Position numbers and translations under genes: made by a program. A DNA stretch of 64,000 nucleotides from Albimonas marina (GTDB lineage Bacteria; Pseudomonadota; Alphaproteobacteria; Rhodobacterales; Rhodobacteraceae), in assembly GCF_029223255.1 (NCBI RefSeq), contig NZ_JARHUC010000012.1:1-64000 (forward strand), in the 5' to 3' direction. Numbering within the stretch: position 1 is the first letter of the stretch; each line of letters opens with the position of its first letter. Below are positions 35,362 through 43,727 of this stretch, piece by piece. The notes below the pieces were generated by a model. It was not told the origin of the DNA, made no database searches, and saw only the letters and a program-made list of their open reading frames with translations.

Positions 35362-36654
35362 ATGTCCACGCCCCCGCCCCCGCCCGCGCCGCGGAGCCCG
35401 GCGCTCCGGCGCCTCCGCGCCCTGCCCGCCGAGCGGTTCCCCGAGCTGCTTTCGCCGGGCGAGCGCCTGTTCCTCCCCGGCTCCGCCGCCGAGGTCCCGG
35501 CCTTGCTGGAGGCGTTGCAGGCGCGGGGCGGCCCGGCGCTGCGGATCACCTCCAGCTTCGTGCCGGGGATCAACCCGACGCCGCTGGAGCGCCTGCCGCC
35601 GGGGACGGAGTATTCCGCGCTCTTCGCCCAGGCGTCGGCGCCGGGGGACCAGGCGCGCGGGGCGCTGCGCCACCTGCCGCTGTCCTACGGCGCGGCCGCG
35701 CGCTGGATCGGCCAGGTCGCGCGCTTCGACGCCTGCGTGATGACCGTGGCGCCGCCGGACGCCGCCGGGCGCTGCTCGCTGGGGCTGGCGGTGGAGTTCG
35801 CGCCGCTGGCGCGGCGACGCTCTTCCCGGCTGATCCTGGTGGTGAACCCGGCCATGCCCGCGATCCCCGGCGCGGCCTCGGTCGCGCTGGACGAGGCCGA
35901 CGCGGTGATCGAGGCGGAGGCCGCGCCGCGCGAATACGACGTCGGCGCCCCCTCCGCGGCCGCGGGCGCCATCGCCGCGCGGATCGCCGCGCTGGTCGAG
36001 GACGGCGCCGCGATCCAGATCGGGCTGGGCAAGGTGCCCGACGCGCTGATGGGCCTGCTGACCGACCGGCGGAACCTGCGCCTGCATTCAGGCATGCTGT
36101 CGGACGGCGCGCGGCGGCTGGTCGAGGCCGGCGCCCTCGCGCCCGGCCATCGCCCGGTGAGCTGCGTCCATGTGGGCACGCGGGCCTATTACGACTGGCT
36201 CGCCGGCCGCGACGGCTTCGACGTGGTCGACTGCGAGGCCACCCACACGCCCCAGGCGCTGGCCCGCGTGCCCGGACTGGTCGCGGTGAACTCGGCGCTG
36301 GAGGTGGACCTGTTCGGCCAGGCGAACCTGGAGCTGCTGGGCGCCCGCGCGATCAGCGGCGTCGGCGGCGCCCCCGACTTCGCCCGGGCCGCGGCGCTGG
36401 ATCCGGGCGGCGTCAGCGTCGTCGCCCTGCCCGCCACGTCGGGGCGCGGCGCGGTCTCGCGCATCGTGCCGCGGCTCTCGGGCCTCGCCTCGCTGCCGCG
36501 CGGCGACGTCGAAGTCGTGGTCACCGAGCACGGGCTGGCGGATCTGCGGGGCCTGTCGACCATCGAGCGCGCCGAGCGGCTGATCGAGGTCGCCGCCCCG
36601 GATCACCGGCCGGCGCTGGCCGAGGCCTGGCGGGCGATGGCCGCCGCGCTCTGA
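35362..36654 (+). CDS. Acetyl-CoA hydrolase/transferase (class I CoA-transferase)
   Basis: A 430-residue protein of the acetyl-CoA hydrolase/4-hydroxybutyrate CoA-transferase family. The catalytic Glu is in AVNSALEVDLFGQAN, and the oxyanion-type loop reads GIGLGKVPDAL-like (QIGLGKVPDALMGLL). GVGGAPDFARAA and TEHGLADLRG are the C-terminal blocks. It moves CoA between acids or hydrolyses acetyl-CoA. The ATG follows GGGAG, and the gene is divergent from the module E operon with a shared operator. The N-terminal 12 residues are proline-rich. Confidence 0.88.
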   Translation: MSTPPPPPAPRSPALRRLRALPAERFPELLSPGERLFLPGSAAEVPALLEALQARGGPALRITSSFVPGINPTPLERLPPGTEYSALFAQASAPGDQARGALRHLPLSYGAAARWIGQVARFDACVMTVAPPDAAGRCSLGLAVEFAPLARRRSSRLILVVNPAMPAIPGAASVALDEADAVIEAEAAPREYDVGAPSAAAGAIAARIAALVEDGAAIQIGLGKVPDALMGLLTDRRNLRLHSGMLSDGARRLVEAGALAPGHRPVSCVHVGTRAYYDWLAGRDGFDVVDCEATHTPQALARVPGLVAVNSALEVDLFGQANLELLGARAISGVGGAPDFARAAALDPGGVSVVALPATSGRGAVSRIVPRLSGLASLPRGDVEVVVTEHGLADLRGLSTIERAERLIEVAAPDHRPALAEAWRAMAAAL

Positions 36655-36670
36655 GCCCCCGTCCAGCGGA

Positions 36671-36710
36671 AGAAAACCCCGGCGTCGCGCCTCTGACGGT
36701 CGACGCCGGG
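36671..36710 (-). terminator. Rho-independent terminator of module G
   Basis: On the minus strand a 10-bp perfect stem (CCCGGCGTCG 36701-36710 with CGACGCCGGG 36678-36687 read on the plus strand in mirror order) is followed by TTTTCTT (36671-36677). It ends the acyl-CoA dehydrogenase transcript. The convergent acetyl-CoA hydrolase gene ends just before it on the other strand, but that side has no T-run. Confidence 0.75.
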
Positions 36711-36789
36711 AAGCCGGCGCGGCAGGCGCCGCGCCGCGGACGCCGCGACGGTCGGGAGAGGCTGCGCGGCGTCGAGGTTCGAGGCAGGC

Positions 36790-37953
36790 TCAGTAGGACT
36801 TGGGCAGCCCCAGCACCCGCTCGGCCAGGAACGACAGCACCAGCTGTTCCGAGACCGGGGCGAGGCGGGTGACCAGCACCTCGCGCAGCAGGCGTTCCAC
36901 CACGTATTCCTTGGCATAGCCCATGCCGCCGTGGGTGAAGACCGCCTGCTGGCAGGCGGCGTGGCCGGCGCGCGCGCCCAGCAGCTTGGCCGCGTTCGCC
37001 TCGGCCCCGCAGGGGCGGCCGGCGTCGTAGAGCTCGGCCGCCTTCTCGGCCATCAGCATGGCCGCCTCCAGGTTCGCCCAGCACTCCGCCAGCGGATGCT
37101 GGATGCCCTGGTTCTTGCCGATGGGCCGGCCGAACACCACCCGGTCGCGGGCGTATTTCGCGGCGCGCGCCAGCGCGTCCTGGCCGATGGCGATGGCCTC
37201 CACCGCGATCAGCACCCGCTCGGGGTTCAGGCTGTCGAGCAGGTAGTGGAAGCCGCGCCCGACCTCGCCGATCACGTGGTGGTCGGGGATGAAATAGTCG
37301 TCGTAGTAGACGAGGTTGGAATCCACCGCCGCGCGCCCGTGCTTGGGGATCTTCTTCACCTCGGCCCGGGTCCGGTCGAGGTCGGTGTAGAACACCGTGA
37401 TCCCGTCCGTGGGCTTGCGGCAGTCCTCCTTGGGCGTCGTGCGGGTCAGCAGCAGCACCTTGTTGGCCACCTGCGCGGTCGAGGTCCAGATCTTGCGCCC
37501 CGTCACCGACCAGCCGCCGTCGACCTTCTTCGCGAAGGTCTTGATCGAGGTGGTGTCGAGGCCCGCGTCCGGCTCGGTCACCCCGAAGCAGACCTGATCC
37601 TCGCCCGAGACCAGGCGGGGGGTCCATTCCGCCTTCTGCTCGGGCGTGCCGTGGACCACCAGCGGGTGCGGGCCGAACATGTTGATGTGGATCGAGGAGG
37701 CGGCCGCCATGCCGCCGCCGTGGCGGGCGACCTCGTGCATCACCGCGGCCGCGGCCTGCACGCCCAGGCCCGCGCCGCCGTATTCCTCGGGCATGGTCAC
37801 GCCCAGCCAGCCGCCCTCGGCCATGGCGCGGTGAAACTCGTGCGGAAACTCGCCGGCGTCGTCCTTGGCGTTCCAGTAGTCGTCGCCGAACCGTGCGCAG
37901 ACCGCGGCGACGCCGTCGCGCAGGGCCTGGAGGTCGTCCTGGGAGTCGAGCAT
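36790..37953 (-). CDS. Acyl-CoA dehydrogenase, module G
   Basis: A 387-residue FAD flavoenzyme introducing a double bond into an acyl-CoA. FAD/acyl blocks: FGVTEPDAGLDTTSIKT (about 123-139) and RKIWTSTAQVANKVLL. C-terminal region: HGGMGYAKEYVVERLLREV. A catalytic base in the usual C-terminal position (E before or after GT) is not obvious, as in some short-branched or aryl types. It follows the AtuA-like genes after a 70-bp gap with its own operator-like site, and a terminator closes the operon. Confidence 0.87.
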   Translation of the reverse strand: MLDSQDDLQALRDGVAAVCARFGDDYWNAKDDAGEFPHEFHRAMAEGGWLGVTMPEEYGGAGLGVQAAAAVMHEVARHGGGMAAASSIHINMFGPHPLVVHGTPEQKAEWTPRLVSGEDQVCFGVTEPDAGLDTTSIKTFAKKVDGGWSVTGRKIWTSTAQVANKVLLLTRTTPKEDCRKPTDGITVFYTDLDRTRAEVKKIPKHGRAAVDSNLVYYDDYFIPDHHVIGEVGRGFHYLLDSLNPERVLIAVEAIAIGQDALARAAKYARDRVVFGRPIGKNQGIQHPLAECWANLEAAMLMAEKAAELYDAGRPCGAEANAAKLLGARAGHAACQQAVFTHGGMGYAKEYVVERLLREVLVTRLAPVSEQLVLSFLAERVLGLPKSY

Positions 37954-38023
37954 GGATCGGGTCCTTTCCTGGGTCGCGAAGCGCGGCGGCCTCAGGGGAA
38001 GATGCCGGCGCGCCGCGTTTTTG

Positions 38024-38398
38024 TCAAATGGTTAGACCTTTAATCTTCGCCGTCTGGTCCCCGCCGTCGGCCGGGATCTCGATCTCGAGCGAAAGCAGCA
38101 GGAAGCTGAACGACTTGCCGTGCGCGTCGAGGTTCAGCGAGGCGTTCACGCCCCCCGCCAGCGCACGCTGGAAGACGAAGTTCAGCCCGTGCAGGTCCGG
38201 CAGCTCGTAGCGGCGCGCCTCGCCCCGGAAGACCTCGGGGAAGGCTTCGCGGACCCGCTCGGCGGTCAGCTGCTCGCGGATCGCGGGATACCACCGCGGC
38301 TCCAGCGCCCAGACCGAGACGTTGAGCGCGTCGCCCTTGTCGCCCGCGCGGGCGGAGGCGACGGCGCGCAGCGGAACCGTGCGCGTCGCGGCGGTCAT
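38024..38398 (-). CDS. AtuA C-terminal-domain-like small subunit
   Basis: A 124-residue protein corresponding to the C-terminal (ferredoxin-fold-like) domain of AtuA-type proteins. Recognisable blocks: RAVASARAGDKGDALNVSVW at the start and ALAGGVNASLNLDAHGKSFSF near the end. It is a separate gene here, overlapping the large part by ATGA (38395-38398). Its last codons overlap the operator-like site at 38029-38039. Confidence 0.8.
   Translation of the reverse strand: MTAATRTVPLRAVASARAGDKGDALNVSVWALEPRWYPAIREQLTAERVREAFPEVFRGEARRYELPDLHGLNFVFQRALAGGVNASLNLDAHGKSFSFLLLSLEIEIPADGGDQTAKIKGLTI
38029..38039. promoter_or_regulatory. Possible GntR operator before the acyl-CoA dehydrogenase
   Basis: TGGTTAGACCT matches TGGTNNNACCA at 10 of 11 positions, one of the two best matches. 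It lies at the end of the AtuA small-subunit gene, 76 bp upstream of the dehydrogenase gene, and could allow separate control of that gene within the operon. Confidence 0.55.
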
Positions 38399-39720
38399 GG
38401 CGCGATCCAGTTCACGCGGGTGGGGACCTGGGCGCGGTCGATGTAGATCGCGCGGGTGAAGACGCTTTCGGTGATGCGCCCGCGGAAGCCGCCGCCGCCG
38501 GCGGGGCCCGCCATCCACAGGCCCTCGATCTCCTCCAGCAGGCGCTCGGCCCAGGCGCGGTCGTGGCTGCGCAGGGCGCCGCGCAGCCGCACGTCCTGCG
38601 AGCCCTGCTCGGCCCGGCCGCCGTCGAGATGCAGCGAGGCGACGCCGATCAGCTCCAGCCGCAGCGGGCCGTTGAAGCCGAAGCGCTCGACCATGCGCCG
38701 GCGCACGATCTCGCGCGCCAGCTCCCCGCGGTCCTGCGCGCCGGGGCCGGCCCAGGAGATCTCGCCCTCGGCCAGGTATCCGCCGTCGAAGGCGACCAGC
38801 GCCTTGAGCGTCTGCGGCCGGGCCCGCCCGCCGGCGCCCGAGACGCGGACCCGGTCGGGGCCGACGGACTCGATCCGGGTGGTCGAGAAATCCGCGGTCA
38901 CGTCGGGGGTAAGGTAGGCGGCGGGGTCGTGGACCTCGTAGAGCATCTGCTCCTTCACCGTCAGCGGCGAGACCAGCCCGCCGGTCCCCGCCAGCTTGCC
39001 GATCACCGCCGAGCCGTCGGGCGAGATCTCGGCGATCGGATAGCCAAGGTCGTCGATCCCCGGCACCTCCTTGAAGCCCGGATCCGCGAAGTAGCCGCCC
39101 GTCACCTGGGTCGAGCATTCCAGCAGGTGGCCGGCGAGCGTCCCCGCCCCCAGCCGCGCCCAGTCGTCGGGCGCGACGCCGTTGGCGTGGACGAAGGGCG
39201 CGAGGAACAGCGACGGGTCCGCCGCCCGGCCCGCGATCACGATGTCCGCGCCGCCGTCGAGCGCCTCGACCAGCGGCTCGTGGCCGATATAGGCGTTGGC
39301 GGCGACGGGGGCGCCCAGGTCGCGCACCCGCTCACCGGTCTCGGGCAGCTCGGTTTCGGGACCGACCATCGGCAGGACGTCGTCGCCCTCGATCACCGCC
39401 ACCCGCAGCGTCAGCCCCAGCTCACGGGCGATGCGGGCGGTGGTCTCGCCGGCGGCGAGCGGGTCGGCGCCGCCCATGTTGGTCACGATCCGCACGCCCT
39501 GCGCCGCGCAGGCCGGCAGCACGGCGCGCATCCGCGCCTCCAGCTTCGGGCAGTGCCCCGGCCCCCGGCCCGAGCGCTTCGCGACATGACCCATGGCCAA
39601 CGTCCGTTCGGCCAGGGATTCGAAGCAGAGGAAATCGAGCTCCCCCCGCTCGGCCAGGGCCAGCGCGGGAGCGACCCGGTCGGGCGCCCCGCCCGAACCG
39701 CATCCGATCCGCAGGGTCAA
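38395..39720 (-). CDS. AtuA-family (DUF1446) protein, large part
   Basis: A 441-residue DUF1446/AtuA-type protein. The start is TTG at 39720, overlapping the stop of the VOC gene (TTGA); MTLRIGCGSGG then begins the domain. Blocks seen: FLCFESLAERTLAMG, TNMGGADPLAAGETTARIA, IAGRAADPSLFLAPFV and GHLLECSTQVTGGYFADPG. AtuA acts with other Atu proteins in acyclic terpene (citronellol/geraniol) breakdown in Pseudomonas, but the exact reaction is not settled. Here it would act on a product of the module G substrate. Confidence 0.82.
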   Translation of the reverse strand: MTLRIGCGSGGAPDRVAPALALAERGELDFLCFESLAERTLAMGHVAKRSGRGPGHCPKLEARMRAVLPACAAQGVRIVTNMGGADPLAAGETTARIARELGLTLRVAVIEGDDVLPMVGPETELPETGERVRDLGAPVAANAYIGHEPLVEALDGGADIVIAGRAADPSLFLAPFVHANGVAPDDWARLGAGTLAGHLLECSTQVTGGYFADPGFKEVPGIDDLGYPIAEISPDGSAVIGKLAGTGGLVSPLTVKEQMLYEVHDPAAYLTPDVTADFSTTRIESVGPDRVRVSGAGGRARPQTLKALVAFDGGYLAEGEISWAGPGAQDRGELAREIVRRRMVERFGFNGPLRLELIGVASLHLDGGRAEQGSQDVRLRGALRSHDRAWAERLLEEIEGLWMAGPAGGGGFRGRITESVFTRAIYIDRAQVPTRVNWIAP

Positions 39721-40232
39721 CGCGGCGCCCTCCCCAGCCCGGCGGGCAAGGTGTAGTCCGGGTCCGGCCGCACGAAGTCGGCGGGGCGGCGCACCACCTC
39801 GATCGCCATCTTCAGCGGGCCTTCGCCGTCGAGATAGGCGAACTGCGCCCCTGCCCAGGTCCCCTCCATCATCGGGGGAAGGCCGCGGGCCTCGGCCTGG
39901 GCGATCAGGGCGTCGTAGGCGCCCTCGCCCGCGTCGACGAGCACGTGGTGGATGCCCTCGCCGCGACGGTCGAGGAACTCGCGGTAGATGCTGGGGCCGT
40001 TCAGGGGCTGGATCACCTCCCACATCACGCCGTCGGGCGTCCAGGCGAGCGCCAGCTTCATGGAATAGGGGATCTCCCGGCCCCGGATGCGCATGCCGGT
40101 CAGCCGGGGGACCCAGACGTACCAGGGGCCGATGCCGGCGCGCTCCCAGTACTCGGCGATGGTCGCGTCCAGGTCCTCGACCACCACGCAGGTCTGCAGG
40201 ACGGAGCGGATCCAGGGGGCGGGGTCGGTCAT
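39717..40232 (-). CDS. VOC (glyoxalase/epimerase-like) protein
   Basis: A 171-residue vicinal-oxygen-chelate protein with two beta-alpha-beta modules. Metal-type ligands may be H at LQTCVVV-equivalent (here Q), E in MWEVIQP, H in GIHHVLVD and E in MAIEVV, similar to the methylmalonyl-CoA epimerase subfamily (IHHVL and MEVVxP-like blocks). It could racemise an acyl-CoA or act as a lyase or dioxygenase. It lies between the TRAP permease gene (10 bp) and the AtuA-like gene (overlap). Confidence 0.75.
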   Translation of the reverse strand: MTDPAPWIRSVLQTCVVVEDLDATIAEYWERAGIGPWYVWVPRLTGMRIRGREIPYSMKLALAWTPDGVMWEVIQPLNGPSIYREFLDRRGEGIHHVLVDAGEGAYDALIAQAEARGLPPMMEGTWAGAQFAYLDGEGPLKMAIEVVRRPADFVRPDPDYTLPAGLGRAPR

Positions 40233-40242
40233 CGCGTCCTCC

Positions 40243-41553
40243 TCAGCGCTGCATCAGGGCGGGCAGCCACAGGATGATGTCGGGAAAGACCACCAGCAGC
40301 GTCACCACGATCAGGTCGGCCAGCAGGAACCACAGGATCCCGCGGAAGATGCCGGCGACCGAGACGAGGTCGCCCACCACCGACTTGATGACGAAGACGT
40401 TGAGCCCGATGGGCGGCGTGATCATCCCGATCTCGAGGAACTTCGCCAGCACGATGCCGAACCACAGCAGGTCGTAGCCCGCCCCCGTCAGCACCGGCAG
40501 CAGCACCGGCAGGGTCAGCAGCATCGCCCCGATCGGCTCGAGGAACATGCCCAGCACCAGGTAGACCAGCGCGATCCCCACCAGCAGCAGGGTGGGATCG
40601 GCGCCCAGCGCGTCGATCAGCGCGGCGAGGTCCCGGCCCGCGCCGCTGATCGCCATGAACCGGGTCAGCATGTTGGCGCCGATGGCGATCACGAACAACG
40701 AGGCGGTGGTCTGCAGCGTCTCCATCAGGCTGTCATGGAAGCCCCGCCAGCAGAGCGAGCGCTTGATCAGCGCGATCAGCACCGCCATGCCGGCCCCGGC
40801 GCCGCCGGCCTCGGTCGGGGTGAAGACGCCGAAGAACAGGCCCCCCAGCACGCCGGCCATCAGCACCAGGACGGGCCAGGTCTCGACCAGCGCGCCCCAG
40901 CGCTCGGCGGCGGCGGGGTGCGCGTGCACCGGGGGCGCGAGCGACGGGGTCAGCCTGGCGCGGATCACCACGGTCAGCACGTAGCCCAGCGCCGTCAGCA
41001 GCCCCGCGCCGACGCCGCCCATGAACAGCGCGCCCACCGGCACCTGGGCGATGATGCCGTAGAGGATCAGCAGGATCGAGGGCGGGATCAGCGCGCCGAT
41101 GGTGCCGGCCGCGGCCACCGTGCCGGTGGCGAACTCGGGGTTGTAGCCGTTGCGCGTCATCTCGGGCACGGCGATCCGCCCCATCGCCGCCGCGCAGGCG
41201 ACGGAGGAGCCGGTGACCGCCGCGAAGCCCGAGGCGCCGAAGATCGAGGCGACCGCGATCCCCCCCGGCAGGCGCGACAGCCACAGCCGGGCCGCCTCGA
41301 AAAGGCCCTTGGTCAGGCCCGCGTGGTAGCACACGAACCCCATCAGCAGGAACATCGGCACCGAGCTCAGCTGCCAGGTCGCGGTGAACGTCCAGGGCAC
41401 GATGCCCATCGCGCCCCAGGCGGCGCGCGGCCCGACCATCGCCCAGATGCCGCAGAAGCTGACCCCGATCAGCGCCGCCCCGATGGGAATGCGCAGGGCG
41501 ATCAGGGCCAGCAGGATGGCGACGCCGGCGTATCCGATCTCGACGTTGCTCAC
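40243..41553 (-). CDS. TRAP transporter large permease (DctM-like), module G
   Basis: A 436-residue membrane protein, about 12 transmembrane segments. SSVPMFLLMGFVCYHAG, GSSVACAAAMGRIAVPEM, GTIGALIPPSILLILYG and FLEIGMITPPIGLNVFVI are shared nearly unchanged with the module A permease at 4338-5645, so the two transport systems are paralogues. It lies 31 bp after dctQ. Confidence 0.93.
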   Translation of the reverse strand: MSNVEIGYAGVAILLALIALRIPIGAALIGVSFCGIWAMVGPRAAWGAMGIVPWTFTATWQLSSVPMFLLMGFVCYHAGLTKGLFEAARLWLSRLPGGIAVASIFGASGFAAVTGSSVACAAAMGRIAVPEMTRNGYNPEFATGTVAAAGTIGALIPPSILLILYGIIAQVPVGALFMGGVGAGLLTALGYVLTVVIRARLTPSLAPPVHAHPAAAERWGALVETWPVLVLMAGVLGGLFFGVFTPTEAGGAGAGMAVLIALIKRSLCWRGFHDSLMETLQTTASLFVIAIGANMLTRFMAISGAGRDLAALIDALGADPTLLLVGIALVYLVLGMFLEPIGAMLLTLPVLLPVLTGAGYDLLWFGIVLAKFLEIGMITPPIGLNVFVIKSVVGDLVSVAGIFRGILWFLLADLIVVTLLVVFPDIILWLPALMQR

Positions 41554-41584
41554 GGGCGGGGCTCCGGTCCGGTTCGGGCGCGCA

Positions 41585-42151
41585 TCAGAAGACCCGCGCC
41601 TCGGGGTCCTGCGCGGGCCCGCGCAGCAGGGCCAGCGCGGCCTTGGCCAGCAGCGCCGCCGTCATCAGCCCGGCGCCCAGCGGCAGCAGGTAGCGGGCGG
41701 GCCAGGTCAGCAGCTTGACGCCGAACTCGATCTCGAAGGCGCCGATCTTCAGGGCGCGGCCGGCCTCGATCCACGACTGCCAGGTCAGCGCGGCGAAGAC
41801 CGCGGCGCAGAACAGCAGCGAGACGATGTGCAGGATTCGCTGTACGCGCGCAGGGAAGCGCGTGGTCAGCACCTCGACCCCGATGTGGCCGTTGCGCCGC
41901 TCGGCGAAGGCCAGCGGCAGGAAGGCGACCAGCACCATGTAGTAGTTCGAGACGATGGTGATCGTGCCCGGCAGCGGCGCGCGGAACAGGTATTTCGAGA
42001 TCACGTCGACCGAGATGTGGACCATCATCAGCACCGCCGCCGCCGCCGCGATCCAGGTCGCGCCCTGCACGACCCAGCCCAGCAGCCGCACGGCGGCGGG
42101 CGCAGGCGGCGCGCCGGCCGTCGGCCGGTCGACCTCGGGGGGCAGGCTCAT
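41585..42151 (-). CDS. TRAP transporter small permease (DctQ-like), module G
   Basis: A 188-residue protein with four membrane helices (about 30-50, 62-82, 108-128 and 152-172) after a proline-rich N-terminus. The motif LPLAFAERRNGHIGVEVL matches that of the module A protein. A stem-loop (42189-42221) lies between it and the binding-protein gene upstream. Confidence 0.9.
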   Translation of the reverse strand: MSLPPEVDRPTAGAPPAPAAVRLLGWVVQGATWIAAAAAVLMMVHISVDVISKYLFRAPLPGTITIVSNYYMVLVAFLPLAFAERRNGHIGVEVLTTRFPARVQRILHIVSLLFCAAVFAALTWQSWIEAGRALKIGAFEIEFGVKLLTWPARYLLPLGAGLMTAALLAKAALALLRGPAQDPEARVF

Positions 42152-42188
42152 CGGCAGGGGTCCTTCGAGCGGGAGGGGAGGCGAAGCC

Positions 42189-42221
42189 GCGCGCCCGGCC
42201 TGCGCCGGAGAGCGGGCGCGC
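42189..42221 (-). promoter_or_regulatory. Stem-loop between dctP and dctQ, module G
   Basis: GCGCGCCCG (42189-42197) pairs with CGGGCGCGC (42213-42221) over a 15-base loop, 33 bp after the dctP stop on the minus strand. No T-run. It matches the placement of the stem-loops in the other binding-protein/permease gaps. Confidence 0.5.
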
Positions 42222-42253
42222 CGCCCGTCCCCGACGCCGCCGGAGCGGACCGG

Positions 42254-43417
42254 TCAGTTCATGCCGTAGGAGGCGCGGTCGATCTTCGCGTAGATCTCGG
42301 CCTTCAGCAGGTCGCGGAAGCCCTCCAGGTCGGAGGGATCGACCTCGGCGACCTTGTCCTTCCACTTCTCGATCAGGCCGCGCATCGTCTCCATCTTCGC
42401 GGCGACGTTCTCGACGCCGTAGAGCTCTCCGAACTGCGTCTCGATGGTCTTCATGTCATCGGCCAGGAAGGCCTGCGTCGCCTCGGTGAAGCCCGCCTCG
42501 TCCGCGGTGACGATCGTGACCCCGGCCTCGGCCAACGTCTTCTCCGCCTTCACGCCCTGGCGGTAATATTCGACGGCCGTCGCCGCGGTCATCAGCGCGC
42601 CCGCGTCGAGCAGGACCGAGCGCTGGTCGGCGTCGAGCTCCCGCCAAAGATCGAGGTTCACGTCGAGCGAGGCCGCGCCCGCGAACACGCCGCCGGGCGC
42701 GTTCTTGACGATGTGGCTGGTGACGTCGGTGAGCTGGAAGTTGATCGCGTCCGGCAGGCCGACCATCGTGCACTGGACGACGTTCTGGGCCAGGGCCTCG
42801 TACATCTCGGACCCGGGGATGGCGACCTTGATCGCGCCGAAATGCTCCGCCCAGCGCCCGAAGACCGAGGCGCCCGAGCGCAGCGACAGCCCCTTGAGAT
42901 CGGCGGGAGACGTGATCGGCCGGTTGCAGACGAGGGAGTATTCGGTGCTGGCGCCGCCGCCGAGGAACACCTGGTTCTGCGCGAGGTACTCGGCCTGGCA
43001 GTCGGGGCAGTTCAGCAGCACGTATTCCGTCATCGCCGCGACCATCGCCAGCCCCGGCGCGTCGACGCCCTTCTGGACCAGCAGGGTCATGTCGGCGGCC
43101 ATGTTGGTCTCGGAATACTCGGCCGCGAAATAGGGCGTCAGCACGTAGCCCATGTCGGCGATGCCGTCGCGGATGCCCGGCGACATCTCGGCCAGCGTCA
43201 GCAGGCCCAGGCTCTGCACGTCGGCGCGCAGGTCGCTGTTGGCCTCGAGGAACTTCGCCACCTCGTGGTGGCCGTAGGGCGGCACGGCGGAGTCGGGAAA
43301 GCCCGAGGCCACGGTCAGCGTGCGCTCGGCGCCGACCGCGCCGGCGGAGGCCGCGAGCAGGACGGCCAGCGCCGCGGGCGCGCCGCGCCTGTGCATCTTC
43401 GCAAGGGTCATCATCAT
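42254..43417 (-). CDS. TRAP transporter substrate-binding protein (DctP-like), module G
   Basis: A 387-residue periplasmic protein with a signal peptide of about 30 residues (GAVGA-ERT). The cysteine set C137, C140 (NCPDC) and C164 matches the module A protein at 6271-7437, so the two are paralogues with a shared, unusual cysteine arrangement. The start is taken at the first of three ATG codons (43417), which follow a GGGAG site; the later two are alternatives. It heads the module G operon that ends at 36671. Confidence 0.9.
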   Translation of the reverse strand: MMMTLAKMHRRGAPAALAVLLAASAGAVGAERTLTVASGFPDSAVPPYGHHEVAKFLEANSDLRADVQSLGLLTLAEMSPGIRDGIADMGYVLTPYFAAEYSETNMAADMTLLVQKGVDAPGLAMVAAMTEYVLLNCPDCQAEYLAQNQVFLGGGASTEYSLVCNRPITSPADLKGLSLRSGASVFGRWAEHFGAIKVAIPGSEMYEALAQNVVQCTMVGLPDAINFQLTDVTSHIVKNAPGGVFAGAASLDVNLDLWRELDADQRSVLLDAGALMTAATAVEYYRQGVKAEKTLAEAGVTIVTADEAGFTEATQAFLADDMKTIETQFGELYGVENVAAKMETMRGLIEKWKDKVAEVDPSDLEGFRDLLKAEIYAKIDRASYGMN

Positions 43418-43463
43418 CTCTCCCTGTGGCGGGACCCATAGGTCCATTCTTCATTTTATTTAT

Positions 43464-43474
43464 TGGTCTATCCA
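43464..43474. promoter_or_regulatory. Possible GntR operator before module G
   Basis: TGGTCTATCCA matches TGGTNNNACCA at 10 of 11 positions, in an AT-rich patch 47 bp upstream of the dctP start. Module G encodes no GntR protein of its own, so one of the other regulators, or one outside the window, would have to act here. Confidence 0.5.
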
Positions 43475-43627
43475 TTAACGCATGGCAATCTGGCTGTAAA
43501 GCGCTCCGCACGCGTGCGACGGCGCGAAATGCGCCCTGGAGCCATCGGCGGGGCGTACCCGAAGAGGGAGGCGCAGACCTGTCGTGCGCGCCGCGCCAGC
43601 GGCCATGCCCGCCCGGAATAAAATGCA

Positions 43628-43640
43628 CTAGATTACTTTT
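43628..43640 (+). promoter_or_regulatory. Shared promoter motif before the module H operon
   Basis: The 13-base string CTAGATTACTTTT occurs here and again at 53729-53741, upstream of the acyl-CoA ligase gene, and was seen nowhere else while reading. The gap 43418-43727 (310 bp) otherwise holds the divergent promoters of dctP (minus) and the synthase gene (plus) and no gene. GTATATAATTTG at 43648-43659 could supply a -10 region (TATAAT). Confidence 0.5.
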
Positions 43641-43727
43641 AGCTTGCGTATATAATTTGAGCCATACAAAGGGAGTCGCAGCCGGGCGCCGGCCGCGGCG
43701 CACGACCACGACGACCCGGGAGGAGAC

